Under the pieces are notes generated by a model, which was given only the letters and a program-made list of their open reading frames with translations, had not been told where the DNA came from and searched no databases. Shown here one piece after another: positions 34,601 through 45,578 of a stretch of 64,000 nt of DNA (positions are counted from its first letter, which is position 1; every line of letters starts with the position of its first letter). Made by a program: the position numbers and the translations under genes. This DNA comes from JBEVNR01 sp040507985 (lineage in GTDB: Bacteria; Pseudomonadota; Alphaproteobacteria; Rickettsiales; UBA6187), in contig JBEVNR010000012.1 of NCBI GenBank assembly GCA_040507985.1, positions 112,324 to 176,323 on the forward strand. Reading direction: 5' to 3'.

Positions 34601-35041
34601 CTAAGACAGCGACGCTTGCCTGGCCGCGTCGCACGCCAGTTTGTCGGCGAGATCGTTTTCGGGATGGCCGGAATGTCCCTTCACCCATTTCCACTCGACG
34701 CGATGCCTGGCCGCTTCCGCGTCGAGGCGTTGCCAAAGGTCAACGTTTTTAACGGGTTGCCTTGAGGCCGTTTTCCAGTTTTTTTTCTTCCAGCCCTCCA
34801 GCCATTCCGATATGCCTTTTTGAACGTAGACGCTATCGGTATATAATTCCACCTCGCACGGCTCTTTGAGCGAGGCCAGCGCTTCTATGGCCGCCGTTAT
34901 TTCCATGCGGTTATTTGTGGTATCGGCCTCGCCGCCGGAAACGTTTTTTTGCGCGGAGCCGAAACGCAGGATGGCCCCCCACCCTCCCGGTCCGGGATTT
35001 CCCTTGCAGGCGCCGTCGGTGTAAATAACAACCTTTTTCAC
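34601..35041 (-). CDS. rnhA: Ribonuclease HI
   Basis: A 146-residue endonuclease that cuts the RNA strand of RNA:DNA hybrids. The four metal-binding acids are in [35 protein letters not shown] and [16 protein letters not shown] is the basic-protrusion motif. A GTG at 35041 ([10 protein letters not shown]) gives the normal N-terminus. A longer in-frame start at 35173 would add an unconserved tail within the upstream gene. Confidence 0.95.
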   Translation of the reverse strand: MKKVVIYTDGACKGNPGPGGWGAILRFGSAQKNVSGGEADTTNNRMEITAAIEALASLKEPCEVELYTDSVYVQKGISEWLEGWKKKNWKTASRQPVKNVDLWQRLDAEAARHRVEWKWVKGHSGHPENDLADKLACDAARQASLS

Positions 35042-35045
35042 CGGA

Positions 35046-35603
35046 TTAGTAAGAGGCGAGAATGATAAGCAACAGCGACGCGGCGGCCGGAAAAAGAAGC
35101 TCGACCAATCCGGCGGTTTTGGCGTCGGTATGCAGAAGGGTTTCGGCGCCGTAAGAGTCAACGTCGGACGCATCCTCCAATAGCAGTCCGATTGCGGACG
35201 CGGAGGAAAGCATAAACGTCAATACGTAGGTCGCGCCTTGTTGCCAAAACGTAAGAAAAGCGAAACCTAATGCCAATTGCAGGGCGGCAAAGACAACCGC
35301 ATACGAAGGAAAAAATTTTGCGACGGGATCATAGACCGAAAAAGATGCGATAAATTTTTTCGGGTGCAAACATTTATATATGGCGAACGTGGCCAGCATC
35401 ACCCCCACGGCGCCGTGCAGAAAGCCCACGAATCCGAGTTCGGTGGCCTTCGCGAAAGCGACGCCGACGCCGATCATGGCAAAAAAGGGAAAGGCTCGCG
35501 TCACGTGGCGTTCGTGCGCGATAAAAGAAACGAAGGCAGATATGGCTCGCCATGCGCCGGCGACGGAAACCGTTTTATCTCCGAACGCGAAAGAAGTTTT
35601 CAT
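35046..35603 (-). CDS. MauE/DoxX-like membrane protein
   Basis: A 185-residue protein with four or five predicted hydrophobic segments. [20 protein letters not shown] and [13 protein letters not shown] resemble the MauE/DoxX redox-membrane family. Thiol- or quinone-linked redox roles are usual there, but the CxxC that marks MauE is not evident here. It lies four bases upstream of rnhA, which itself looks unrelated. Confidence 0.55.
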   Translation of the reverse strand: MKTSFAFGDKTVSVAGAWRAISAFVSFIAHERHVTRAFPFFAMIGVGVAFAKATELGFVGFLHGAVGVMLATFAIYKCLHPKKFIASFSVYDPVAKFFPSYAVVFAALQLALGFAFLTFWQQGATYVLTFMLSSASAIGLLLEDASDVDSYGAETLLHTDAKTAGLVELLFPAAASLLLIILASY

Positions 35604-35700
35604 GCGCGGACCTCCGCCGTTACATTATTATCAATTCATGACATTTACTTAAGAGGTGCTTATACAATCTTTTTATTACGGTTTTTTAAAAAACGGACTT

Positions 35701-36669
35701 TTATTGGGTACGTGTGAGGCCGTCGCCGGCTTTATACCCCTTTGGCACGAAAAAAGCAGCGGCTTCGGCGGAAAGCAGGAAGTTTTCCAGCTTACGCGCC
35801 TCCGCCATTTGCTCTCCCGCAATAACGGCAAGTTGATAGATAATAGGCTCGTGGGCGTCGCGCGGCACGGCATAGATCACGTCGACGTCGCGACGACGTT
35901 CGGCGGCGCTTTTATACATAAGGCCGACGCCTTTTTTCGCCGCGACATGTTTAACGACGTCGCCTTGCGTCGCCACATGAACGAGGTGCGACGCAAACAA
36001 GGCGGAAGATTTCGACGTATCTCCGGAAGAATGAAGGTTGCGGCGGGAAGCTTGCGCCTCGGGCAATCCTCGATCGTTAAGGGCGACTGCTTGCGGCTCT
36101 GCGAAGGGCGAGACGTCGTAGCCCAGCGCGCGTTGCACGGCTTGTAGCGCTTCGGCGGAATATATTCCGAGCGACGTCACGTCCGGCCGTACGACGGCAA
36201 AAATATCGCGCTTCTGCGCCAATTCGTTGATGGCGGTCGGGTAATCCAGGCCGAGCAACGTTTTTTTGATCGCAATTGCCTCCTTGCCTGCGGCGGCGAC
36301 GACGACCAATGCGTCTTCCACGAAGTTGGCGATGGAATAGACGTCGAGCAAGCCCATTTGCTTGAGTTTTTGATTCCATATCGGATGCGAGGCGACGATA
36401 AGATCGGCCATGTCCCCTTCGGCGATGTCTTCGAGTCGGTAATTCGACGGGGTGAAGTTGATTGTCGTCGCCATGTCGTTTTGACGGGAATATTCTTGCA
36501 GGGCGGGGACAAGCGGCATGATTTCCGCGCCGGACACTATCGTTAAGTGCGCGTCCTCCCGCAGAAAAGACGTGCCGGCGAAGGCCGTCTTTTCTCCCCT
36601 TCCTATGCCGGCAAATCCGACCGCAAAAAATACGGCAAAATATACGAGGCGACGCGCCGTCCGGAGCAT
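35701..36669 (-). CDS. ModA-like extracellular solute-binding protein
   Basis: A 322-residue periplasmic protein with an N-terminal signal. The pattern of LTIVSGAEIMPLVPALQEY followed by DMADLIVASHPIWNQKL is that of molybdate/anion-binding family proteins (ModA). Anion-binding serines are expected early, but the S at SGAE is the only clear one. No modB or modC lies near, so it may use distant permeases or have another ligand. Expression is leftward. Confidence 0.65.
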   Translation of the reverse strand: MLRTARRLVYFAVFFAVGFAGIGRGEKTAFAGTSFLREDAHLTIVSGAEIMPLVPALQEYSRQNDMATTINFTPSNYRLEDIAEGDMADLIVASHPIWNQKLKQMGLLDVYSIANFVEDALVVVAAAGKEAIAIKKTLLGLDYPTAINELAQKRDIFAVVRPDVTSLGIYSAEALQAVQRALGYDVSPFAEPQAVALNDRGLPEAQASRRNLHSSGDTSKSSALFASHLVHVATQGDVVKHVAAKKGVGLMYKSAAERRRDVDVIYAVPRDAHEPIIYQLAVIAGEQMAEARKLENFLLSAEAAAFFVPKGYKAGDGLTRTQ

Positions 36670-36692
36670 GGCAAATTTCCGTCCATAAAAAT

Positions 36693-36731
36693 AAAAAAGG
36701 GTCCGCGAAACAAAATTCGCGAACCCCCTTT
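36693..36731 (-). terminator. Rho-independent terminator of the porin gene
   Basis: On the minus strand, GGGTTCGCGAA pairs with TTCGCGGACCC around a short loop, with one G-U wobble. T-rich sequence (TTTTTTAT) follows. The wobble and U tract fit leftward transcription from the porin gene just upstream. Confidence 0.8.
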
Positions 36732-36748
36732 AAAATATCTTGCGGGAA

Positions 36749-37987
36749 CTAGAAGTTCAAGCCAAGACCGGAGATAAAGACGGTGCCTTCGTTGTCAGCA
36801 ACGGCGGTGTTGTCGTCGGTGTTAAAGAAGTTAACTTCGACGTAAGGAACAAGGCCGGGAGCCAATTGGTAGTCGGCGCCAACGGAAATGTTTTGGAACT
36901 CGGAATCGCGACCGGCAACCAGATCGTTTTCGATTTCGGATTGCAGATACGTGACGGAAGCTCCGATCGGGCCGTATACGTAGGCGCCGCCCAACGTAAA
37001 GTAGCTGGCTTCGGTGCCAAGGGCGGCAATGCGTCCGAACTCGTCGGCGCGACCGTAAGAACCGCCAAGCTCAAAGCCGGCAAAATTCGCGGTCAAACCT
37101 AAGTTGTACGATTTCAGATCGTCGTGGCCGCTCGCGCCGCCCGCCGCAGGATCTTGGAAGTCGCCCATTTGGCCGGTGGCGGACGCTTCAAACCCTACGC
37201 CGTTATATTGGTTTTTGTAGTGTACGCCGGCGTCGACGACGTTTTCAAAGCTGGCGGTCAAGCCGTTAGCAACGTCAACCGCAGAAGCGAATTCGGACGA
37301 AAAGCCTTTTTCCGTACCGCGTTCTTGCGTGTCCGGAGTGAATGACGCACCGGCGCGCAGGCCATAAATGTCGGGCGTGATGTAGGTTAACTTGTTCGCC
37401 GTTTGACGCTCTTCTTCGATACCGTTGTCAACGGAGAACGGATCAACGTCGTTCGCCAAGCCGGGTTTGGAATAGAAGGTCGCGTTGGTCGCTCCCGCTC
37501 CGCCTACGCCGTCAAGGTCAACGTAACGGTCGAAGTCGCCGGCGATGCCGCCCGCGCCGCGCGCCAAGGTTTCCGCTCCGACTTGAAATTGACGGGCAAC
37601 GCTGGTGGTGGCACCGCCTTCAACGCGACCGGCCATGCTTTCTACATAGAGAAAGGTTTTGCCCGCGTTTTGTCCTCTGTCGCTTACGTCGCCGGGAGCG
37701 TTAACGTCCGCTTCGAGCGTAATGTGCGCGCCGTACTTCAATCCGGCGTCGGTTTCGCCGTCCACGTCAACGAAAAGAGCGGTGTCGGTCGCGCTGTTAT
37801 AGCCGCGAGACAAGGTACCGGCCGCGCCTTTGGACAAGTTGACGGAAGATTGATAGGCATCTTCTTGAGAAGCCGCGCCAACTTGAAAATCGGCGTAGCC
37901 GCCGAGTTTAATGGTGGGAGACGCCGCGTTTGCGCCGCCGGCCACGAACAGACCCACCGCAGTGGTAGCCAGTAACGTTTTTTTCAT
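36749..37987 (-). CDS. Outer-membrane porin
   Basis: A 412-residue outer-membrane beta barrel. A signal peptide ends at AGGANA (about residue 22). The mature chain begins ASPTIKLGGYADFQVG, and later repeats such as GLTANFAGFELGGSYGRAD are typical strands. The last residue is F in SGLGLNF, the signature used by the BAM complex. It resembles alphaproteobacterial general porins. The strong terminator and upstream 166-bp spacer fit a highly expressed single gene. Confidence 0.88.
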   Translation of the reverse strand: MKKTLLATTAVGLFVAGGANAASPTIKLGGYADFQVGAASQEDAYQSSVNLSKGAAGTLSRGYNSATDTALFVDVDGETDAGLKYGAHITLEADVNAPGDVSDRGQNAGKTFLYVESMAGRVEGGATTSVARQFQVGAETLARGAGGIAGDFDRYVDLDGVGGAGATNATFYSKPGLANDVDPFSVDNGIEEERQTANKLTYITPDIYGLRAGASFTPDTQERGTEKGFSSEFASAVDVANGLTASFENVVDAGVHYKNQYNGVGFEASATGQMGDFQDPAAGGASGHDDLKSYNLGLTANFAGFELGGSYGRADEFGRIAALGTEASYFTLGGAYVYGPIGASVTYLQSEIENDLVAGRDSEFQNISVGADYQLAPGLVPYVEVNFFNTDDNTAVADNEGTVFISGLGLNF

Positions 37988-38153
37988 GATGAAATAGTCC
38001 CTAATTTGTTGTCGTCGCTATTGCGAGGTTCTGCCGATCGCCCGGCAATACCCTATTATTACGCCGACGCGCCCACGGAACGCAAAACATACTCGCCTCG
38101 CGTCGCATGAAAAGCGCGCATTATCGCTGCATGTGGCAAAAAAAACACGTTTT

Positions 38154-38759
38154 TTACGATTTCGTAGAACATTCCGAATAAAAAAAAGAAACGCCCGCCA
38201 CCCCGCACGCGCCTTCGCGAACGACCTCGCTCCAATTGTCGCGCGTCACTCCCCCAAGCGCGAAGGCAGGCTTCCCGCTTAGGTCTCGAAGCCGCCTGAA
38301 GCCTTTCGCCCCGAGCGGGGCGCCGGCGTTTTTGTGGGATACGGCAAAAAAAGGCGAGACGACGACGGCTTGTAACGGAAAGGCCGCCGCCTCCCTCGCG
38401 TCGCCTTCGTCATGGACGGAACAGGTCAGCGTCCGATCGAAAATCGTCTCTTTGGCGCTCAAAGCAAAGACGCGCGCATGCTTCGGGAGATGAAAGCCTA
38501 AAAATAAAGGGGAGTCCGGCAAAATTTTTCTTGCGTCTTCCTCGCGCTGCAAGGCGACAAGATACGAAACGCCCTTATCTTCGCACGCACGGACGAGGGA
38601 GTCGACGCGTTTTTGCCTGGCGTTTCGGTCGGGCCCATATTCGCGGATGACGACGCCGACGTCGCCGGACAAGGAAAGGATGACGCGTTCGGGGGAAGGT
38701 TTGCCCGCGCGCGTCTCGGACATATATAAAAATAGCGGCAACCCCTTAGAGGGCGTCAT
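38154..38759 (-). CDS. Degenerate thiamine phosphate synthase-like protein
   Basis: A 201-residue TenI/ThiE-type barrel. LFLYMSETRAGKPSPERVIL, VVIREYG, APLGAKGFRRL and PAFALGGVTRDN are in the right order. Residues thought essential for ThiE catalysis look changed: the lysine of the R-E-K motif is absent and the N-D pair is not visible. It may be a TenI-like or regulatory paralogue. It overlaps the upstream tandem SGNH gene by 14 bases. No thiG, thiC or thiD is nearby. Confidence 0.65.
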   Translation of the reverse strand: MTPSKGLPLFLYMSETRAGKPSPERVILSLSGDVGVVIREYGPDRNARQKRVDSLVRACEDKGVSYLVALQREEDARKILPDSPLFLGFHLPKHARVFALSAKETIFDRTLTCSVHDEGDAREAAAFPLQAVVVSPFFAVSHKNAGAPLGAKGFRRLRDLSGKPAFALGGVTRDNWSEVVREGACGVAGVSFFYSECSTKS

Positions 38760-40086
38760 TCGCGGCCTTGCGGGCGGCGGTTTCCTTTCTTACCAAAATT
38801 TCCTCCACCAAAGGATAAACGCGCATCACGACCTTTTTCATCGACGCCGCATCCAATATCACGCGCGGGTCGCCGGCCATGTACCCCTTCACGTCTTCCA
38901 CGACGTTCGGTACGGTCGGCACGTTAAATTTTTTTCCCAGATACTCGTAGAGAACGGCGAATTTCGGTATCTGACTTTTGACTCCCGGAGCGAAATTCGG
39001 GTTTTTTACGCCGAGCAAAATTTGCGACACGTCGTTGGCCTGAAACGTTTTCATATATCCCGCTATCTGCGCTGCAATGTCGTTCACGGCGGTGACGCTC
39101 TCCGTCGACGTCACGTCGCGCACGCCCAGTTGCAACAAGACGATTGCGGGATGCAGCGCCATAATTTGGGCGGCGCGATCGCCGCTGAATTTAAGGCGCC
39201 GGTTCGGTTCGCTGAAATTGGTGATCTCAACGTTGCGCTTCTTTCTCACGTACTTTAATTGTTGTTCGAGCAAATACGGAAACGACGCCTCTTCGTGCCC
39301 TTTATATGCCGACATAAGCTGCTCGCCGTAAATGACCAACGCTTGCGGCGCGTTTTCCGCCATGTTGTGCAACATGGCGGGGTCGTCCTTATATTTCAGC
39401 AACAATCGCAGGTTCTCTTGAATGCCGTTTGCCGCTTCCCTGACGCCGCGTTGGTTGGGGTGGACGCCGTCCGGCATGAGATAGTACGATTGCAGGCGGT
39501 ATTGCCCAAGCAAGGAAGGGCGAAACGTGACGCGATGGAGCGACGCCAACTTCACGAAGTTAGCCGCGAAGCTGGCCTTATACCGATCCGCCAATTGCAC
39601 GTTGTAATCAAACACTTCGTATAAGTTCGTCGGAGCGTCGACGCCGAAAAACAGGGTCGGCACGTTGTGCCGCTCGAGATTATATAATATCGTCCGCAAG
39701 TTGTTAAAGACGTCGACCGGATCTATCTTGCTTTTTAAATCTTGAAAGCCCAAATGTACGATCGTCGCGTCCGGCTTGGCCTCCAACACGTTTTTTAAGA
39801 GATCGACTCCGCTTGACGTGGTGTTTTTTTCTGCGGAGAAATCGAGAATTTCGACGGAAACGCCTTGCGCCGCCATTGTCTCCTTCAATAGGCGGGCAAA
39901 AGATTGGGAATCGTCCAGACCCGGATTGGAAAAAAAACCGTCCCCGAGCAGCGCCACTTTATAGGTGGGTTTCGTTCCGTCCTCCTGAGCGAAACATGCG
40001 TGCGCCCACACCCCAACGACGATCGCCGTCGCCGCAGCCAACGATCGGAACGTGAAAAACGAACGGCGAAACAAACGGACGGTCAT
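38746..40086 (-). CDS. Exported protein with two degenerate SGNH-like domains
   Basis: A 446-residue protein with an N-terminal signal. Residues about 42-220 follow the order of an SGNH/TesA hydrolase: VALLGDGFF near the start, VHLGFQDL in the middle and DGVHPNQRG near the end. The catalytic serine is replaced (GDG rather than GDS), while the D-x-x-H end motif is kept. Residues about 248-430 repeat the fold more loosely (VIYGEQLMSAYKG, LLQLGVRDVTS, ILLGVKNPN) and lack the end motif. It may bind rather than cut a ligand. ftsH is upstream. Confidence 0.7.
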   Translation of the reverse strand: MTVRLFRRSFFTFRSLAAATAIVVGVWAHACFAQEDGTKPTYKVALLGDGFFSNPGLDDSQSFARLLKETMAAQGVSVEILDFSAEKNTTSSGVDLLKNVLEAKPDATIVHLGFQDLKSKIDPVDVFNNLRTILYNLERHNVPTLFFGVDAPTNLYEVFDYNVQLADRYKASFAANFVKLASLHRVTFRPSLLGQYRLQSYYLMPDGVHPNQRGVREAANGIQENLRLLLKYKDDPAMLHNMAENAPQALVIYGEQLMSAYKGHEEASFPYLLEQQLKYVRKKRNVEITNFSEPNRRLKFSGDRAAQIMALHPAIVLLQLGVRDVTSTESVTAVNDIAAQIAGYMKTFQANDVSQILLGVKNPNFAPGVKSQIPKFAVLYEYLGKKFNVPTVPNVVEDVKGYMAGDPRVILDAASMKKVVMRVYPLVEEILVRKETAARKAANDAL

Positions 40087-40175
40087 CGGGAACGCAACGC
40101 TTTTTTCTTAAATTATAGCGCCGGGCTTGCTAAAATGCTACGGTAAAGCGACTGAAGCGGTTGACGGAGGGAGGA

Positions 40176-42113
<1,938 letters not shown>

Positions 42114-42201
42114 GACGCCGATTCCTTAAAATTAATGCGTTTAATTATAAATGGGGATTGGTAAATAAAATGCAATCTTTTTCTAAGGACGCGGACGAAA
42201 T

Positions 42202-43491
42202 TTATGTTTCCTCCGACGCGTTGGAAAAACACACATAGTCGTCCGACGCGTTCGGCGCGTCGGCGTCGCGGCAAAAGGGCGCGAAGCGCATGAGCCGGCT
42301 TAGCGCGCACTCCACTCCGGCGGCGGTATAAAAATTGCCGAAAACCTGCGTTTTCGCGCAAACGGCGGCGCGCAGCTTTCCAAATAACTCCTTATTCGGC
42401 GTAAATTCGCTCGTCCAAAAATCGTCGAGCGATCCTTGAAACGTCAGCCCTTCGCAATCGTAAATCGCCTTGCCCAGGCAGAGGAGTTTTTTTCCGTGGT
42501 GAAGCACCGACGTGCCGGAGGTGCTGTTGACCAACACGGCGCCGAGCGAGGCTTTTATCATGGTCGGCAAGTGCCCGAACTCAATAAAAACGACGCGATC
42601 GCTCACGCCTCGATCGGCGGCGCACCGGGCGGAGAAGCCGTCTAAATCTTCCGCCCCGTTATCGAGGGGATGGTTTTTTATCGCAAGCACGCAATCTTTC
42701 GGCGCGCGCGCGGCAAAACTGGCGACGGTTTCGGCGATCACTTGCCGCATGCCTCCGCCAAAGCGGGAATGCCGGGTAATTTGCGTGTCGTGCGACAATT
42801 GCAGCAGCAACAAATAATATTTTCCCTCCGGCAAGGCGGCGACGCGAGCGTCGCTGCGGCGCCTCGCGCTTTTTTGCGCGCACAACCGGCGGATCCATTG
42901 CCACGCCTCTATCGCCGGCGGACGCTTGCGATGGCGGCGATAATAGGGATAAAACGGCGTCGACCCCCCCAGCAACGTATAGTAGGCGACGGCGTTGGCG
43001 TAAATATGCCGAAGCGAACAGGGAAGAGCACGTATTTTCGGCGCTTTGGGGCACGGAACCGGGGGCGCGTTCCGTTCGATTTTTTCTTTGGAGCACGGAT
43101 AGAAAAAAGAATGCCCGTTCAACCCGTTTTGCTCGTAGGTAATCATGTTCGGACGGAAATACCCTTCCTCGAACAGGTGGAACGTCACCCCCAAGGGCTT
43201 TAGCGCGGCCATGGCGGCGGCGTGGTAGGGCCGGCAGTCGTTATACATAATCACGTCGGTGAACTGCCGGTCGGCGTGGAGGGAGAGCAGCCACGGCTCC
43301 CATTCGGAAAAAGTGCGCCTGAACACCAGCGTTTCGCCCTCGCGATTGAACATTTTATCGCCGAAATTAAACGAGGCGCACGCGACGTCGTGCCCTTCGC
43401 GCAGCAACTTACGCGCGAAGCGACGAAAAAAAGGACCGACCGGCCCTTGCAGCATTAAAAAACGTCGTTTTTCTCGTTTTTCGCCGTGCAT
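42202..43491 (-). CDS. kpsS: Capsule beta-Kdo transferase KpsS
   Basis: A protein of about 429 residues from an ATG five bases after the kpsC stop. Upstream in-frame ATGs at 43542 and 43521 would overlap kpsC. KpsS adds the first Kdo residue to lyso-phosphatidylglycerol in group 2 capsules. The opening FLMLQGPVGPFFRRFARKLL and the central HLFEEGYFRP are family marks. LNGHSFF and VLAIKNHPLDNG follow. It joins KpsC in making the poly-Kdo linker. ftsH follows in the same direction. Confidence 0.9.
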   Translation of the reverse strand: MHGEKREKRRFLMLQGPVGPFFRRFARKLLREGHDVACASFNFGDKMFNREGETLVFRRTFSEWEPWLLSLHADRQFTDVIMYNDCRPYHAAAMAALKPLGVTFHLFEEGYFRPNMITYEQNGLNGHSFFYPCSKEKIERNAPPVPCPKAPKIRALPCSLRHIYANAVAYYTLLGGSTPFYPYYRRHRKRPPAIEAWQWIRRLCAQKSARRRSDARVAALPEGKYYLLLLQLSHDTQITRHSRFGGGMRQVIAETVASFAARAPKDCVLAIKNHPLDNGAEDLDGFSARCAADRGVSDRVVFIEFGHLPTMIKASLGAVLVNSTSGTSVLHHGKKLLCLGKAIYDCEGLTFQGSLDDFWTSEFTPNKELFGKLRAAVCAKTQVFGNFYTAAGVECALSRLMRFAPFCRDADAPNASDDYVCFSNASEET

Positions 43492-43496
43492 ATGCT

Positions 43497-45560
43497 TCAC
43501 TTTTTCACGCAATGCCGCCATCCCTTGACGTATCGCACCCATCGGGCGCCGGCGCGCTTCTTCGTAAACGGACGTGCGTTTTCCGCGCCAAACCTATCCA
43601 ATATCGTTTCTACGTCGCACGGATAGAAACTCACGGGATCAACATAATGGGGATATATAGCCAAGGCAATATAGGTTAGCTCTTCCGGCGCAAGGGTGCG
43701 CTTACGGTTTGGAAAAGAAAGCCGATCGCGCGTTAGCCCCCACCCCGCGTAGAACGGGGCGCCATACACATGCACGCGCTTGCCGTAATAAAGCGCCTCC
43801 ATTCCCGCGAGCGACGCCATGACGTGCACGTGGTCGACCGCGCGAAGCAACGACCCCAGCGCATGGCCCTTGGCCTCGACGACGCCGTGATAAGATAAAA
43901 AATCGGGAGACACTTTCCCCTTGCGATACCCGGCGGTTACGTCCGGATGGGGCCTATAGAATAGCGCTTCGCCGGGATAAAGCCTTGCGATTTCCGCGAT
44001 TAGCGCTTCGTTCGACGCGATTCCGCCGCGCGGCGTCGCGCGAATCGACGCGTCGTCCGCCACCTGGCCGACGATGAGATGCGCGGCGCTTCCCCCATGG
44101 CCCGAACGCGCGAACGCCTCTCCGGCGCCGGCCACGCCGTATTTGGTGACGGACTCGTTTGCCAATCGCGCGAACAACGCGGAGGCCCGCGCCTTTTCGG
44201 CGTCGGACAAGACGTAGCCATTCAGCAGGTTTTCCAGATCGGACGGGCGGGACGCGTCGAAATGCGCGCCCAATCCGTCGCACGCCAACGAATGGGCGGG
44301 AGTCAGCGCCGCGCCGAGAGCGGGGGAACGAATGAATCCGTCTTCCGCCCGCCAAATTTTTAGGTCGGACGCAAAAGCCCGTAAGTCATGCGCAAGGGCG
44401 CCTTTTTCCTTCCCCGCCCATACGACGATATCTTCGCCCGCCTCTCTCGCCGCCGTCGCCGCCCGTTTGACGGAACCGTAAAATGCCGCATCGCGGAAAG
44501 GAGAGCCGATGATGCGGCGCACGAACGGGCGTTTCCATCCCGAAAAACCGACCCCGCACCAACGTTGCGGACGGGAAAGGTAGCGATTTTTTATGTCGTA
44601 GAGCATGTCGACGGCCTCTTCCGCTTCTATAAGGCGGTCGGCGAAAGGATGGCGATAGCGCGCGCCATCGATAAAGGCGGCGTGGGCGAGCATGGCGAGG
44701 GAAGGACGCGCCGTGCGCCTTGCCGTGACCGAAGGCGTCGCTTCGCCCCTGTCGACGGTCAATCCCCACCCCGCATAAAACGGCATGGCGAAGCAATGCA
44801 CCTCGGCCCCCGCCATCAGCGCCTCAAAGCCGAACTGGCTCGACACCGTAAACACCGCCGTCGCGGCTTGCGCCAACCGATATGAGGGGGGATTACCGGC
44901 AATGACGGTAAAGCGACGCCGATCTTCGCACAGGCGCAGCACATATCCGCGCGCCTTTCCGGCCAACACGTCGGGATGGGTTTTAATCCATAAGGTGGCG
45001 TCGGGATATTCCTTGACCGCCGCACGCAGCATCGCCTTGAAGCTTTCCTCGCTTCCTCCGGCGCCGCCGACGGAGCAATCGCCCTCCGTTTGGTCTATCA
45101 GCAATACGTGCCTTCCCGAACGCATCTCTTTGGGAAGGGGATCGACGTCGACGTTGTATTTCGTGCAGCCCAGCGAGACGATGCGCGCCACCAATGCGAC
45201 GCCCCGTTCCTGTTCGCCCGTCGAAAAAGGCGCGTTCGCTCGGTTTTCCAAGTCGGACGGCGAGCGGCAATCGTAATAGACGCCGGTTTTATCCACGATC
45301 AACCCAAGCGGCCAGGCGCCGTTCTTTCCCAGCCCCACCGACCGCAAAAACGCGTCCTCCAGCGCCCAAAATTGCTTCCCGCGCTTTTGCGCCTGCTTTA
45401 AGGAACGCAATCCCGACGCTTTCCGCCCCCACCCTATGAAGCAATCGGCGGCGGCGGGGTTTTGCGTGACGCCCCTCGCCTCGGGAAAAAACGTGAGGTT
45501 CGGGTCGAACGCCAGTATTTTAGCGAAAGGAATATATAGCAAAAGACCGTCGTTGTTCAT
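43497..45560 (-). CDS. kpsC: Capsule beta-Kdo transferase KpsC
   Basis: A 687-residue protein of two homologous halves. Each has the pattern RPSDLENL or SPSDLENR and PFYAGWGLT (about residues 230-270 and 620-650). It adds the alternating Kdo residues of the linker after KpsS. The opening (LLYIPFAKIL) and FWALEDAFLRSVGLGKNG are KpsC-typical. It lies in a leftward unit behind the ExbD/TonB genes. It has no membrane anchor and acts at the inner-membrane surface. Confidence 0.92.
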   Translation of the reverse strand: MNNDGLLLYIPFAKILAFDPNLTFFPEARGVTQNPAAADCFIGWGRKASGLRSLKQAQKRGKQFWALEDAFLRSVGLGKNGAWPLGLIVDKTGVYYDCRSPSDLENRANAPFSTGEQERGVALVARIVSLGCTKYNVDVDPLPKEMRSGRHVLLIDQTEGDCSVGGAGGSEESFKAMLRAAVKEYPDATLWIKTHPDVLAGKARGYVLRLCEDRRRFTVIAGNPPSYRLAQAATAVFTVSSQFGFEALMAGAEVHCFAMPFYAGWGLTVDRGEATPSVTARRTARPSLAMLAHAAFIDGARYRHPFADRLIEAEEAVDMLYDIKNRYLSRPQRWCGVGFSGWKRPFVRRIIGSPFRDAAFYGSVKRAATAAREAGEDIVVWAGKEKGALAHDLRAFASDLKIWRAEDGFIRSPALGAALTPAHSLACDGLGAHFDASRPSDLENLLNGYVLSDAEKARASALFARLANESVTKYGVAGAGEAFARSGHGGSAAHLIVGQVADDASIRATPRGGIASNEALIAEIARLYPGEALFYRPHPDVTAGYRKGKVSPDFLSYHGVVEAKGHALGSLLRAVDHVHVMASLAGMEALYYGKRVHVYGAPFYAGWGLTRDRLSFPNRKRTLAPEELTYIALAIYPHYVDPVSFYPCDVETILDRFGAENARPFTKKRAGARWVRYVKGWRHCVKK

Positions 45561-45578
45561 CGTCCGGCGATCCGTCTT

